A stretch of DNA of 64,000 bases, from assembly GCA_964557855.1 (NCBI GenBank), contig CAZLBP010000006.1:62001-126000 (forward strand), read 5' to 3'. The DNA is from JAJRZL01 sp964557855 (lineage in GTDB: Bacteria; Zixibacteria; MSB-5A5; GN15; FEB-12). Of the stretch, positions 53,437 through 62,003 are shown piece by piece. The notes beneath the pieces were generated by a model. That model searched no databases, was not told the DNA's origin, and saw nothing but the letters and a program-made list of their open reading frames with translations. How positions within the stretch are numbered: the stretch's first letter is position 1; each line of letters begins with the position of its first letter. The position numbers and the translations under genes are program-made.

Positions 53437-54486
53437 TTATATCTCGATCCTTGTATTCGTGATCGGATCAAAAAACAACAGGTCGCCCGGCACAATACCA
53501 AAATTGACGGATTTTCCGACCGGCAAGTCTTGGGACAGTGCCGAAGCCCGTATAATGGTGCCTTCGACAGACAATCTTGCCACAAACTGATCCCCCTGGT
53601 ACTCGCATTTTTCTACAATGCCATGGTAGAAGCCTTCGGAAGATATTCGAATTTTTTCTGGTCTGACGCCGATGAGGATTTCCGTCGCACCCTGAATGTT
53701 TATCTCAATGGGAATTTCGTTATCGAACAGCATCGGTTTGTGGTTCCTGATGACGGAACTGATTACGTTAAGTTGCGCATTCCCAAGAAACTGCGCCACA
53801 AAGAGGTTGGCCGGACTTTCATACAGCTCCACCGGGCTGCCCACTTGCGACAGCTTGCCGTCGTGAAGCACGGCAATCCGGTCGGCCAAAGTCAGGGCTT
53901 CGACCTGATCGTGAGTTACATGAATTGTCGTGACGTTCACTTTCTTCTGAATGCGGGAGATTTCCTGGCGCATGCGTACCCTGAGATCGGCGTCCAGATT
54001 CGACAGCGGTTCATCCAGCAGAAAAATCGCCGGATTACGAATGATGGCCCGACCAAGTGCAACGCGCTGGCGCTGCCCACCGGAGAGTTGACCCGGTTTG
54101 CTATCGAGTTTCTCCGATAACCCCAGCAGCTCGGCGGTGGCATTCACTCTCTCGCGAATTAGCTCTCTGTTTTCGCCCATCACTCTCAGTGGAAACGACA
54201 GGTTTTTCCCTACGGTCATGTGAGGATACAGCGAATAGTTCTGGAAGACCATCGCCACATTGCGAGCCTTGGGCTGCAATTGATCGATACGCTTCGATCC
54301 CATGTAAATCGCTCCACTGTCGAGCTGCTCCAGGCCGGCAATCAGACGCAGCAGCGTAGATTTGCCACAGCCTGATGGCCCAAGGATGACGAGGAGTTCA
54401 CCCTCAGCTATTTCCAGGTTGATATCGTCAAGCACCCTCGTGTTGCCGAATGATTTGGATATGCCTATCAGTGTGATGCCCGCCAT
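53437..54486 (-). CDS. MalK/UgpC-type ABC ATPase with TOBE domain, coupled to recF
   Basis: 349 residues. Walker A GPSGCGKSTLLRLIAGLE (about 36-53), Q-loop MVFQNYSLYPHMTV, signature LSGGQRQRVALGRAI, Walker B IFLLDEPLSNLDADLR, switch HVTHDQVEALTLADR, then a C-terminal TOBE/OB regulatory domain (about 240-349; GVRPEKIRIS). This is the sugar/glycerol-phosphate importer ATPase type, which usually works with two permeases and a binding protein; none are nearby. Its ATG directly follows the recF TAG stop with no spacer. It may serve several importers elsewhere, as MsmK-like ATPases do. Confidence 0.9.
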   Translation of the reverse strand: MAGITLIGISKSFGNTRVLDDINLEIAEGELLVILGPSGCGKSTLLRLIAGLEQLDSGAIYMGSKRIDQLQPKARNVAMVFQNYSLYPHMTVGKNLSFPLRVMGENRELIRERVNATAELLGLSEKLDSKPGQLSGGQRQRVALGRAIIRNPAIFLLDEPLSNLDADLRVRMRQEISRIQKKVNVTTIHVTHDQVEALTLADRIAVLHDGKLSQVGSPVELYESPANLFVAQFLGNAQLNVISSVIRNHKPMLFDNEIPIEINIQGATEILIGVRPEKIRISSEGFYHGIVEKCEYQGDQFVARLSVEGTIIRASALSQDLPVGKSVNFGIVPGDLLFFDPITNTRIEI

Positions 54487-55575
54487 CTACTCTTTCCTGC
54501 ATATTTGGCCGCTCTTAATATGAAACTTCCTGCCGTTTGCGGCCAAGACGGCGGGAGTAGTTTGGGCCGTGGTCAAAAAAACCTGTCCCAAATCTCCGAA
54601 AAGACCTACGAGCTGTGCGGATCTATGCTCATCGAGCTCGGCAAAGACTTCATCGAGCAACAGCACCGGACAGGTCTGCCGACGCTCTTTCAGGAGACGG
54701 TACGCCGCCAGTTTGAGTGACGTTGCGGCCGTTCGCAATTCTCCCTGGGAGGCGTGCGTTCGAGCCGGATAGCCGTTGATAGTGAACGCTACATCATCGC
54801 GGTGCGGTCCCACCAGGGAGGTCTTGAGTACCCGTTCTTTTTCCCCATAGTTGTCGAGCTTTCGGCTAAAGGCCGCGGCCGCGGCTTCGATCGTTTCCGT
54901 CTCCGGCGTGGATACAGCGGATGGGGCGTACTTCAGTCCCAGACGGCCGCCCTCGGATATATCTGCGTAGTACTCGGACGTCAATTCAGCAACTTCGGCA
55001 AGAAACTCTCCCCGCTTCAACATCACTCGGGAGCCGAGCAGGATGAGGAGTTCATTAAACGGTGACGGATCGGTTTCGTTTTTGAGAGCGGCGTTCTTCT
55101 GATTTAGCGCTCGATAGTAATCCGATAAATCGGCAAGGTATTGCCGGGAGAGTTGGGACAGGTACATATCGACGAAATTGCGTCGTTCGGAAGGCGGTCC
55201 CTGCAGGATCTCCCTGTCCTGAGTCCCGGCGGCAACCGCCGGAGATCTTTCATACAGCTCCGATAACCGTAGCGGCACTTCATCAACCGTTATTTTCTTC
55301 CTGCCGCCCGACTGACAGGCAACCGCTGCCGATTGCACGGCTCCATCAAAGTCTATCCTTCCTTCCACACGGTAGAAGTCACTTTCGCTGTTAATCAGAG
55401 TGTTGTCGGGGGCTCCCCTTTGTGACCGACCCAGACATAAGATGAAGATTGATTCCAGCAGATTCGTCTTGCCGGCGCCGTTGTCACCATGGAAGATATT
55501 CACCTGATCCGATAAGGTCAGTTCCGCCTGCCGGAAATTCCTGAATGATGTCAGCTTCAATGATCTAATTACCAC
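54487..55575 (-). CDS. recF: DNA replication and repair protein RecF
   Basis: 362 residues. SMC-like ATPase with Walker A FHGDNGAGKTNLLESIFILC near residue 30, signature HASQGELRTAATSLKLAAYR near residue 275 and Walker B CPVLLLDEVFAELDEHRSAQ. The starting MVIRSLKLTSFRNFRQAEL is standard. It helps load RecA at gaps. The order dnaA-dnaN-recF is kept, but a 227-base space with a degenerate MITE-like repeat separates it from dnaN. An ABC importer ATPase gene follows at the stop codon. Confidence 0.97.
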   Translation of the reverse strand: MVIRSLKLTSFRNFRQAELTLSDQVNIFHGDNGAGKTNLLESIFILCLGRSQRGAPDNTLINSESDFYRVEGRIDFDGAVQSAAVACQSGGRKKITVDEVPLRLSELYERSPAVAAGTQDREILQGPPSERRNFVDMYLSQLSRQYLADLSDYYRALNQKNAALKNETDPSPFNELLILLGSRVMLKRGEFLAEVAELTSEYYADISEGGRLGLKYAPSAVSTPETETIEAAAAAFSRKLDNYGEKERVLKTSLVGPHRDDVAFTINGYPARTHASQGELRTAATSLKLAAYRLLKERRQTCPVLLLDEVFAELDEHRSAQLVGLFGDLGQVFLTTAQTTPAVLAANGRKFHIKSGQICRKE

Positions 55576-55612
55576 GTGAACTGCTTACAAGAATGGCAGA
55601 TGCAAGCAAAAT

Positions 55613-55765
55613 GCGACACAGCAGTCTGCTCCCGCTGATCTCGGATACGGATTTTCCCGCGCAGGGTGTGGCCTTGTGTCGCACCAACCGGCTTGACCGG
55701 CGGGGACGATCCCCGCCTCTAAGCGACCAGAGACCGCAGTCCATACTTCTGATCGGAACCGGCCC
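55613..55765 (-). mobile_element. degenerate MITE-like element (copy C, inverted)
   Basis: Read on the minus strand, it contains GGCGGGGATCGTCCCCGCCG and GGTTGGTGCGACACAAGGCC, matching in order the interior of copies A and B. The six-frame peptide similarity (VRHKATPCAG here, VRHKAALYAR in copy A) supports common origin. The terminal repeats are not preserved. It lies between dnaN and recF and breaks the usual tight spacing. Confidence 0.65.
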
Positions 55766-55802
55766 CAAGCATCTAACATGTAAACCAAATTACCCGGTTA
55801 AA

Positions 55803-56915
55803 CTAATCCGCTAGACGTAACGGCATTATGAGGCAGAGGTATTCTTCTTTCGAGATATCGGAATTGTACACGACTCCGGCCGATACGTTGGAGGAAAGCT
55901 CAAAGACAACATCCTCGTTATCGATCTTACTCAGTACTTCGGTCACATAGTTCGCATTGTATCCCAGTTCGATCGGATCACCGGAATACGAGCAGTTCAA
56001 CACTTCTTTACCTTCGCCGCCCACATCGGCGTTGGTCGTTGAAAGAGTCAGCGTACTTTCCCGAAGAGAGAATTTTACCTGATGCGTCAGAGCATTGGAC
56101 AAGATAGACACGCGTCGCACCGCACCGGCCAGCTCATCCCGAGAAATAGTGAGCTTCTTGTCGTTATCGACCGGGATAACCTGATCGAAGTTCGGATACG
56201 GCCCATCCAACAACCGTGACGTCAAAATAATATCACCGAGATTAAAGATTATGTTGTTTTCTCCGAAGATGATACCGGCCTGCTGCAGCTCCTCTTCAGC
56301 CAGTTTTGGAATCAGATTGAGAACTTTGGGAGGTACAATCACGTCATCATACATACCCTTGAGGGTCGGATTGTCAGACGCCATTTTGGCCAGGCGATGG
56401 CCGTCCGTCGCTACCATTTGCATCCGGTCACCCTTCGTCTGCCAGAGCACACCGTTTAAAGCCGGTCGAGTTTCGTCATCGGAACAGGCAAAAGTCGTTT
56501 TCCGAACCATCTCCTTCAGACTGTCGATACTGATCTTGATTTCCTTTTTGGTGTTGATGACCGGCAGTTTGGGAAAATCCTCGGGAGGAACGGCAGCAAT
56601 CTTGTAGGAGCCGTTCGGTACCTTAAGCTCCACCCGGTTACCGCTTACCTCGACGGTAATCTCGGACTCGGGCAGTTCCCTAATAATCTCAAAGAGAATC
56701 CTGGCCGGCAGCGCGGCCGAACCTTTCTTGACCACCTTGCAATCAAGTGAGGCCGTGATCGATATGTCCAGATCCGTGGCGGATATTTTCAACTTGTTGT
56801 CCAGGGCCTCGATCAGAATACTTGTCAGTATTGGCAAAGTCGATTTACTTGGCACCACTTGAAGTACATGCTGCAGAGAAGCACCCAGCCGCGATTTGGG
56901 TAGTGTAAACTTCAT
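55803..56915 (-). CDS. dnaN: DNA polymerase III beta sliding clamp
   Basis: 370 residues, full length, three clamp domains. MKFTLPKSRLGASLQHVLQV at the start, SALKISATDLDIS-type region (KLKISATDLDISITAS), FACSDDETRPALNGVLWQ near residue 145 and the C-terminal ending with EYLCLIMPLRLAD, matching the conserved M-P-M/L-R-L end that forms the protein-binding pocket. The clamp tethers polymerase III and other enzymes to DNA. It lies 283 bases after dnaA on the same strand. Confidence 0.98.
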   Translation of the reverse strand: MKFTLPKSRLGASLQHVLQVVPSKSTLPILTSILIEALDNKLKISATDLDISITASLDCKVVKKGSAALPARILFEIIRELPESEITVEVSGNRVELKVPNGSYKIAAVPPEDFPKLPVINTKKEIKISIDSLKEMVRKTTFACSDDETRPALNGVLWQTKGDRMQMVATDGHRLAKMASDNPTLKGMYDDVIVPPKVLNLIPKLAEEELQQAGIIFGENNIIFNLGDIILTSRLLDGPYPNFDQVIPVDNDKKLTISRDELAGAVRRVSILSNALTHQVKFSLRESTLTLSTTNADVGGEGKEVLNCSYSGDPIELGYNANYVTEVLSKIDNEDVVFELSSNVSAGVVYNSDISKEEYLCLIMPLRLAD

Positions 56916-57198
56916 TTATACTGTCTCCCGTGAGATTACTCTCCACATCGATTCTTTATTCTTTCTTCTCTTATATCTAAAGCAAGACAATAATAAACTC
57001 TGTGTATTTGTGCACAAGTTAAATCGCATCGGCAATATGCGCACTTAACAAACGAAATGGCAACAATTTAATTTACAGGGTTAGCTTCCTTCCGTGTGAA
57101 GAACTTATACCCACTTCTTACACACTATCCACTCTTTTCACGATCTAAGCTCGCTCCACTTTCCAATCAACAGAATTCACACTATTTTTGCACATTTG
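56916..57198. other. dnaA-dnaN spacer with DnaA-box-like sequences
   Basis: AT-rich 283-base gap. Near-matches to TTATNCACA include TTATACCCA (about 57107) and, on the other strand, TGTGTATTT (about 57001) and TGTGAAGAA (about 57097), each with one mismatch; TTTGCACAT lies near the dnaA end. These could be weak boxes for dnaA/dnaN control or part of a split origin. None is perfect. Confidence 0.5.
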
Positions 57199-58581
57199 TC
57201 AATAAAGCAAAGCTGCCGATATTTTGTCGATTTTCTCCCGGAGAGAAGGGTCGGTTGCCATCTTTCTCGAGATAATGTCGCAGGCATGAATGACGGTTGA
57301 GTGATCGCGGCCGCCGAACTCAGCCCCGATCGTTTTCAGGGAATTGCTCGTCAAGGATCGAGACAGATACATAGCCACCTGTCTGGCCAGTGCAATTTCG
57401 GAAGTCTTCTTTTTCGCCTTCATCATATCCGGTTCGATACCGAAATACTCAGCCGTTTTCTTCTGAATACCTTTGATATCAATCGACTTCCTCTGCCGTG
57501 ACAGCGTGTCCGACAGCACCTTCTCTGCCAGTTGCAAATCCACGGGTACTCCCTTGAGGGAGGCGTACGCCAACAACCGTATCAATGCACCCTCGAGTTC
57601 ACGAATGTTGGTTGACACCCGATCCGCGATGTAGCGGATTACGTTGTCCGGCAGGCTGGTACCTTCCGATTCCAACTTCTTATACAGAATGGCCGTTCTG
57701 TTTTCAAGGTCGGGGGCCTGCAGGTCCGTTACCAGGCCCCAGGAGAAGCGAGAGAGCAGTCGTTCTTCCAGTCCCTTGATCTCGTTCGGCGGCCGGTCCG
57801 ATGTGAGGACAATCTGCTTGCCCTGATGATGCAGTGTATTGAACGTGTGGAAGAACTGCTCCTGGGTGGATTCCTTTCCCGTGAAAAACTGGATATCGTC
57901 GATAATCATGACATCCACATCCCGATACACCCGGGTAAACGAAGAAATGGAGCGGTCCGAAATGGAGTTGATGAAGTCGGATGTAAATTTCTCCGAGGTG
58001 GCATACATGACTCTTTTTAACGGCATGTTGTCGATAATCGAATTGCCGATCGCTTGCGCGATATGGGTCTTGCCCAGGCCGGTACCGCCGTAGATGAAAA
58101 GCGGGTTGTACTTGGTCATACCGGGTCCCTCAGCCACAGCCATAGCCGCCGCACAAGCAAATTGATTGAAGTCACCGACGACCAGTGAATCAAAATCGTA
58201 CTTGCGGTTGAGGTTGTGCGTGGGCTGCGAGGTTCCGTTTGGTTTGTTGAGTACGGTCTGCTCGGCCTTCCGGAGAAGGGGCAGGGTCGTTTGTTCCCGC
58301 TCCGTTTCCGGGTCGGAGTAATCGGCGATTATGTACTCGATCTCGTACGGTTTTCCCAGCACTTCGACAATGGCCTCGTCAATCAGTTCGTTGAAATGAC
58401 CTTTGATCCAATCCGCGACAAACTGATTGGGAACTTCGAGCTTGAACACACTGTTGCCGTTCGGCTCACCTCGGATTGGCTTGAGCCAGGTATTGAATGA
58501 TTGCTCTTTCATACGATGGGAAATGTAGCGGAGGCAATCTTTCCACTGCTGCGAATTTGTTACCGTTGCATGTGAAGTCAC
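57199..58581 (-). CDS. dnaA: chromosomal replication initiator DnaA
   Basis: 460 residues, four domains: domain I (about 1-90, WKDCLRYISHRMKEQSFNTW), a linker, AAA+ core with Walker A IYGGTGLGKTHIAQAIGNSI near residue 160, Walker B DVMIIDDIQFFTGKESTQEQ and the arginine finger region SRFSWGLVTDL, and DNA-binding domain IV with the signature FGGRDHSTVIHACDIISRKM near residue 425. It melts the origin and recruits the helicase loader. The first codons TSHATVTNSQQW are less conserved; the start is an ATG. Confidence 0.98.
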   Translation of the reverse strand: MTSHATVTNSQQWKDCLRYISHRMKEQSFNTWLKPIRGEPNGNSVFKLEVPNQFVADWIKGHFNELIDEAIVEVLGKPYEIEYIIADYSDPETEREQTTLPLLRKAEQTVLNKPNGTSQPTHNLNRKYDFDSLVVGDFNQFACAAAMAVAEGPGMTKYNPLFIYGGTGLGKTHIAQAIGNSIIDNMPLKRVMYATSEKFTSDFINSISDRSISSFTRVYRDVDVMIIDDIQFFTGKESTQEQFFHTFNTLHHQGKQIVLTSDRPPNEIKGLEERLLSRFSWGLVTDLQAPDLENRTAILYKKLESEGTSLPDNVIRYIADRVSTNIRELEGALIRLLAYASLKGVPVDLQLAEKVLSDTLSRQRKSIDIKGIQKKTAEYFGIEPDMMKAKKKTSEIALARQVAMYLSRSLTSNSLKTIGAEFGGRDHSTVIHACDIISRKMATDPSLREKIDKISAALLY

Positions 58582-58993
58582 GTTCAGTTCCCCCCAACTA
58601 TTAACATGGTTTCATATTGTAGTTCATTGTTACTCTTATTTATAAGTATGATCAATCGACAGAAATAACAAACTGCCCACAGGGTTATACACATTCCCCC
58701 CTCTGTGGTCCGGCTTGTAACTGGTTACGACAAAACCCATTCCATCTCGTCCGAGGAGATCCCTCCACATTCTATTAACATATTGAAACTTTGGTGAATT
58801 CATGTACATGTATACCGGGCGACAGAATGGTCGTCAAGAGGGCAGCGCGATTAATTTCGGGGAATTTTGAACTGGTTGTTCAAGAGTGTCTTACAGTACC
58901 GGAGATTTTTCGCTCAGAGACTCCATTTCTCGTATCGACGCACCTGAATTTATTCGCACATTTGAAAACATCTTTTTTGACAAGAGTTTATCG
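58582..58993. other. region upstream of dnaA, possible replication origin
   Basis: A 412-base gap between dnaA and mrp, both on the minus strand. It contains AT-rich stretches (about 58596-58670) and one perfect DnaA box TTATACACA at 58685-58693, with no gene seen. Other weak motifs lie around it (TGCCCACAGGG just upstream). The dnaA promoter must lie here. Confidence 0.55.
58685..58693 (+). promoter_or_regulatory. perfect DnaA box
   Basis: TTATACACA matches TTATNCACA exactly and lies 104 bases upstream of the dnaA start codon. A single perfect box fits DnaA autoregulation as well as an origin. Confidence 0.7.
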
Positions 58994-60055
58994 TCATCCC
59001 GCCTCTTCAATGCGCTTCGCCAGCGATTCGAACAGCTTTACTTCATCATCGCTGCCCCATAGTGCTGACGGTTTCCCTTCATCTCCCGCAACTCGAATCG
59101 ATTTCCGTAGTGGAATCTCGCCGAGGAAGGGTACGCTCAGTCTCTCGGCCAGGATTCTTCCGCCTCCCTGACCGAAGATATAATCCTTCTCGCCGTCTGT
59201 CTCATAATAGGACATGTTTTCGATGATGCCGAGGACTTTGAGCTTCGTGCGCTCCGCAAGTTTGGCCACCCGGCCGGCCACGTGTGTGGCCGTTTCCTGC
59301 GGAGTGGTGACCACCAGCAGTTCGGCTGACGGAACCGCCTGCGCGATGGTCAGGGTAACGTCGCCCGTGCCCGGCGGTAAGTCCATGAATAGAAAATCCA
59401 GTTCGTCCCAGACAACGTCTGTCAAAAACTGGTTTACCGCTTTGTGCAAGAGCGGGCCACGCCAGATGACGGGATCATCTTCGTTGACGAAGAAGCCCAT
59501 AGAAATCACCTGCAGGTTGTCACCCTTCCGAAGAGGGACTAGTTTGTCGTCCAATGCTGTTGGCTTGCCACTTAAACCCAGCATCCGCGGAATAGAAAAA
59601 CCGTACACGTCGGCGTCCAGCAATCCCACCCGGTGGCCCAAGCGGGCCAGCGCCGACGCGAGGTTGGCGGTCACGGTCGATTTGCCAACGCCCCCTTTGC
59701 CGGAGGCCACCGCCACGAACCGTTTCGCCGTGGCCACGATTGGCGGAGGCTTACGGCCGGCTCCGGAGCTGGCCAGTCCGAGTTTCGCCTTCAGTTCTTC
59801 GCGCTGTTCGTCACTCATCACATCGAAATCAACTTTGACCGATTCCACTTCCGGGATCAGTTTCACACCGTGCACGATGTCTGCCGTAATCTTGTCCTTA
59901 AGCGGGCAGCCGACCACCGTCAGGAATATCCCGATAGAGACACGGCCGCCGTCTATATTGACATATTTCACCATTCCGAGTTCGGTGAAGGGCTTCTTCA
60001 GCTCCGGATCTTCTATGCCGCTGAGTACGTGCAGCACAGCGTCTTTACTCAACAT
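58994..60055 (-). CDS. Mrp/NBP35-type P-loop ATPase lacking the C-terminal CxxC
   Basis: 353 residues from ATG 60055 (AAAGGAAT upstream; the longer frame to 60136 adds a non-conserved 27). N-terminal DUF59/MIP18 domain (about 5-80; LSGIEDPELKKPFTELGMVK, TVVGCPLKD), then a deviant Walker A SGKGGVGKSTVTANLASALA near residue 118, DADVYGFSIPRMLG, and LPPGTGDVTLTIAQAVP. The family normally has a CxxC after ENMSY that binds a bridging [4Fe-4S] cluster; here the segment reads ENMSYYETDGEKDYIFG with no cysteine. It may not be a classical cluster carrier. Neighbours give no further hint. Confidence 0.92.
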   Translation of the reverse strand: MLSKDAVLHVLSGIEDPELKKPFTELGMVKYVNIDGGRVSIGIFLTVVGCPLKDKITADIVHGVKLIPEVESVKVDFDVMSDEQREELKAKLGLASSGAGRKPPPIVATAKRFVAVASGKGGVGKSTVTANLASALARLGHRVGLLDADVYGFSIPRMLGLSGKPTALDDKLVPLRKGDNLQVISMGFFVNEDDPVIWRGPLLHKAVNQFLTDVVWDELDFLFMDLPPGTGDVTLTIAQAVPSAELLVVTTPQETATHVAGRVAKLAERTKLKVLGIIENMSYYETDGEKDYIFGQGGGRILAERLSVPFLGEIPLRKSIRVAGDEGKPSALWGSDDEVKLFESLAKRIEEAG

Positions 60056-60351
60056 GTAAAAATGATTCCTTTCCGAGCGGACAACAAGTCCAGCGTGGTT
60101 GCCGATTACCTGTTCATTGCCAGCAATATAGGCCAAACTGCCCGCCGTGTGAAGGATATTATACCGACTGGCGCCTGTCTTTGAGAAACGAAACGGTTTG
60201 TGAAGGGACGTATGGAGCGGATGTTGCCGGAGGAACTGCAGGGGTACATTAGTTGTGGCGGTGCAAGTCGCAGGGTGGAGACAAGTAACTGTCCATAGCC
60301 CGGCAGCATCTGCCGGAATTCATCAACAGTCCAGCCTACCCCTTCAGGCGA

Positions 60352-61269
60352 CTACAGAACTTGCATCAATATGTACAAAGTCCGGATCGTCCGGGTCGGC
60401 TGCGGCGTCACCTTCAGCGCAATAAGTCCATCGTATATATCTCGCGGAATCCGGTAGACCAGGTTAGCCTTGTGCCCTGACCATCGTGGATTCAGGAACG
60501 GCTGCCCCCAGAGCATTTGAAAAGCATCCGCTTCCATGGCCGTGAATCCTCCCTCCACAAGCTGCGAGCTCCAGTTGGGGTATTTGTCGTCCAGCAGACC
60601 GACCGTGACCGCCTGTCCGGGGGAAAGCACCTCGATCACTCTGGAGGCATAGCCGGGATCTCGTGGGCCGGCGCCAGGCACGGCGACTACCACGACCACG
60701 TCAAAAACCGGGTAGTACGTCAGGTTGGTAACAGTTGCCGTCATCGACTCCAGGTCATAAGCCGCCTCGACCTGGTTCGAGTAGGTCACGTTCCCTTCAT
60801 AGAACAAAAAGCGCAGATCATATTCTCCAAAACTGAGCATATCCGAATCGACATTGCCCAGCATCTCCGCGATCGGACGGGGCGGCGCCAGCTCCGAGCC
60901 GACTTCCGGGAATGTCTGCCCCACCGCAGAAGAAAAACTCACCTCACTCCAGGACAGAGTGTTGGCCGCCGTGTCAGCCGGGGGATAGGTCAGAGTCGGC
61001 GCGCCCGTATTGAAGGTGACTTCGACGTGAAACGGTTCCCTGGTTTCCGAGTGAACATAGATAACAGGCTCTCTAACGAACGGATCGGTTGGCGGCAGAG
61101 ACGTAATCATATGATCCGTCTGGTTCATTTCGCCCGTGAGAACGCCCCACTCGTGAATCTCGAATCTGTTTTTGGTAGCACTTATTCCGGCATCATCGCA
61201 GGCCACGAACAAGGCAGCCGGTGCCGCCAACAAGAGAATCGTTGATAAGACTACTTTGGGATAATTCAT
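60352..61269 (-). CDS. predicted lipoprotein of unknown function
   Basis: 305 residues. Signal sequence KVVLSTILLLAAPAALFVAC with the lipobox ending at Cys24 and CDDAG following, an Asp at +2 that in E. coli would favour the inner membrane, although sorting rules differ between phyla. The mature part is beta-rich with the motifs FEIHEWGVLTGEMNQTD and YVHSETREPFHVEVTF near the start. 'FEIHEWGV' recurs in otherwise uncharacterised secreted proteins as I remember it. No catalytic motif is seen. Single gene on the minus strand. Confidence 0.72.
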   Translation of the reverse strand: MNYPKVVLSTILLLAAPAALFVACDDAGISATKNRFEIHEWGVLTGEMNQTDHMITSLPPTDPFVREPVIYVHSETREPFHVEVTFNTGAPTLTYPPADTAANTLSWSEVSFSSAVGQTFPEVGSELAPPRPIAEMLGNVDSDMLSFGEYDLRFLFYEGNVTYSNQVEAAYDLESMTATVTNLTYYPVFDVVVVVAVPGAGPRDPGYASRVIEVLSPGQAVTVGLLDDKYPNWSSQLVEGGFTAMEADAFQMLWGQPFLNPRWSGHKANLVYRIPRDIYDGLIALKVTPQPTRTIRTLYILMQVL

Positions 61270-61368
61270 CGAACACCTCGTGCGTTCTTACGTGTTTTGC
61301 TCAGGTAGTTCTACAATATAGCGACGATCCGGCATACAGTACAGTTGGAATGAAAAACAACACGAGAC

Positions 61369-61390
61369 AAAAAAACCGCCTCTCGGCGGT
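61369..61390 (-). terminator. intrinsic terminator of rpmB
   Basis: On the minus strand ACCGCC-gaga-GGCGGT is followed by TTTTTTTGT. It lies 28 bases after the rpmB stop codon. Confidence 0.9.
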
Positions 61391-61417
61391 CCTTCGTCTG
61401 TAATTGCCCTGGCGGTT

Positions 61418-61651
61418 CTACTGCGGCGTCGTCGCAGCCTGCGGCGGACGGCGGCGCCCGCGTACGTTCTTGATCACCTTACCCGCCTTAAGACACGACG
61501 TACACACGGTCAGCTTCTTGGGAACACCGTTTACCAGCGCCCGAACCGACTGCAGGTTAGGCAGGAAGCGACGTTTTGTCTTGTTATGGGCGTGCGATAC
61601 GTTATTGCCGGCTACCGGCTTCTTTCCGCATATTTCACATACTTTTGCCAT
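61418..61651 (-). CDS. rpmB: 50S ribosomal protein L28
   Basis: 77 residues. MAKVCEICGKKPVAGNNVSH and AHNKTKRRFLPNLQSV are the classical L28 N-terminus; CTSCLKAGKVIK carries the second Cys pair, so this is the zinc-binding form (two C-x-x-C motifs). The C-terminal RGRRRPPQAATTPQ is a short basic extension. It is monocistronic, with a clear terminator. Confidence 0.97.
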   Translation of the reverse strand: MAKVCEICGKKPVAGNNVSHAHNKTKRRFLPNLQSVRALVNGVPKKLTVCTSCLKAGKVIKNVRGRRRPPQAATTPQ

Positions 61652-61788
61652 CTATTTCAGTATCTCCTTTCGTTTCAGAGTGACGTAAAATAGGTCCTTT
61701 CTCGAAAAAGGCAAGGGTTTTCTGAGAAAAAACTCAGTTCCCCTGGTTACTATAACCTTACCATTCAAGAGCTTCGTAGGGCGGTCTC

Positions 61789-61855
61789 GTAGGGCAGAAC
61801 CTTTTAGTGGTTCTGCCTTCAAAAGTTAACGCAACCACTTCGGGTTGTGCCCTAC
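61789..61855. repeat. dual-hairpin GTAGGGC element, variant
   Basis: Outer repeats GTAGGGC (61789-61795) and GCCCTAC (61849-61855) enclose GGCAGAACC-ttttagt-GGTTCTGCC and CAACCA-cttcgg-GTTGTG-type hairpins. It has the same architecture as 17383-17445 and 20599-20660 but different inner sequence. It lies in the 352-base divergent gap between rpmB and serS, upstream of the serS promoter. Confidence 0.75.
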
Positions 61856-61914
61856 TTTCCTCAAAGAGAACACCAAGCGCCGGTCTTCGACTCGAATTGA
61901 CCGTTTATCCCCCT

Positions 61915-61943
61915 TTGACTTGCCGATTTGAATTGTCTATAAT
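61915..61943 (+). promoter_or_regulatory. serS promoter
   Basis: TTGACT at 61915-61920 and TATAAT at 61938-61943 with a 17-base spacer, a near-consensus housekeeping promoter. It lies about 60 bases before the serS start codon. No T-box or other tRNA-responsive leader was recognised. Confidence 0.85.
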
Positions 61944-62003
61944 TGCTGGAACCGATTATCAATAAAGGACTAAAAAGCAAGACGCTCAGGAACAGGGATC
62001 TAC

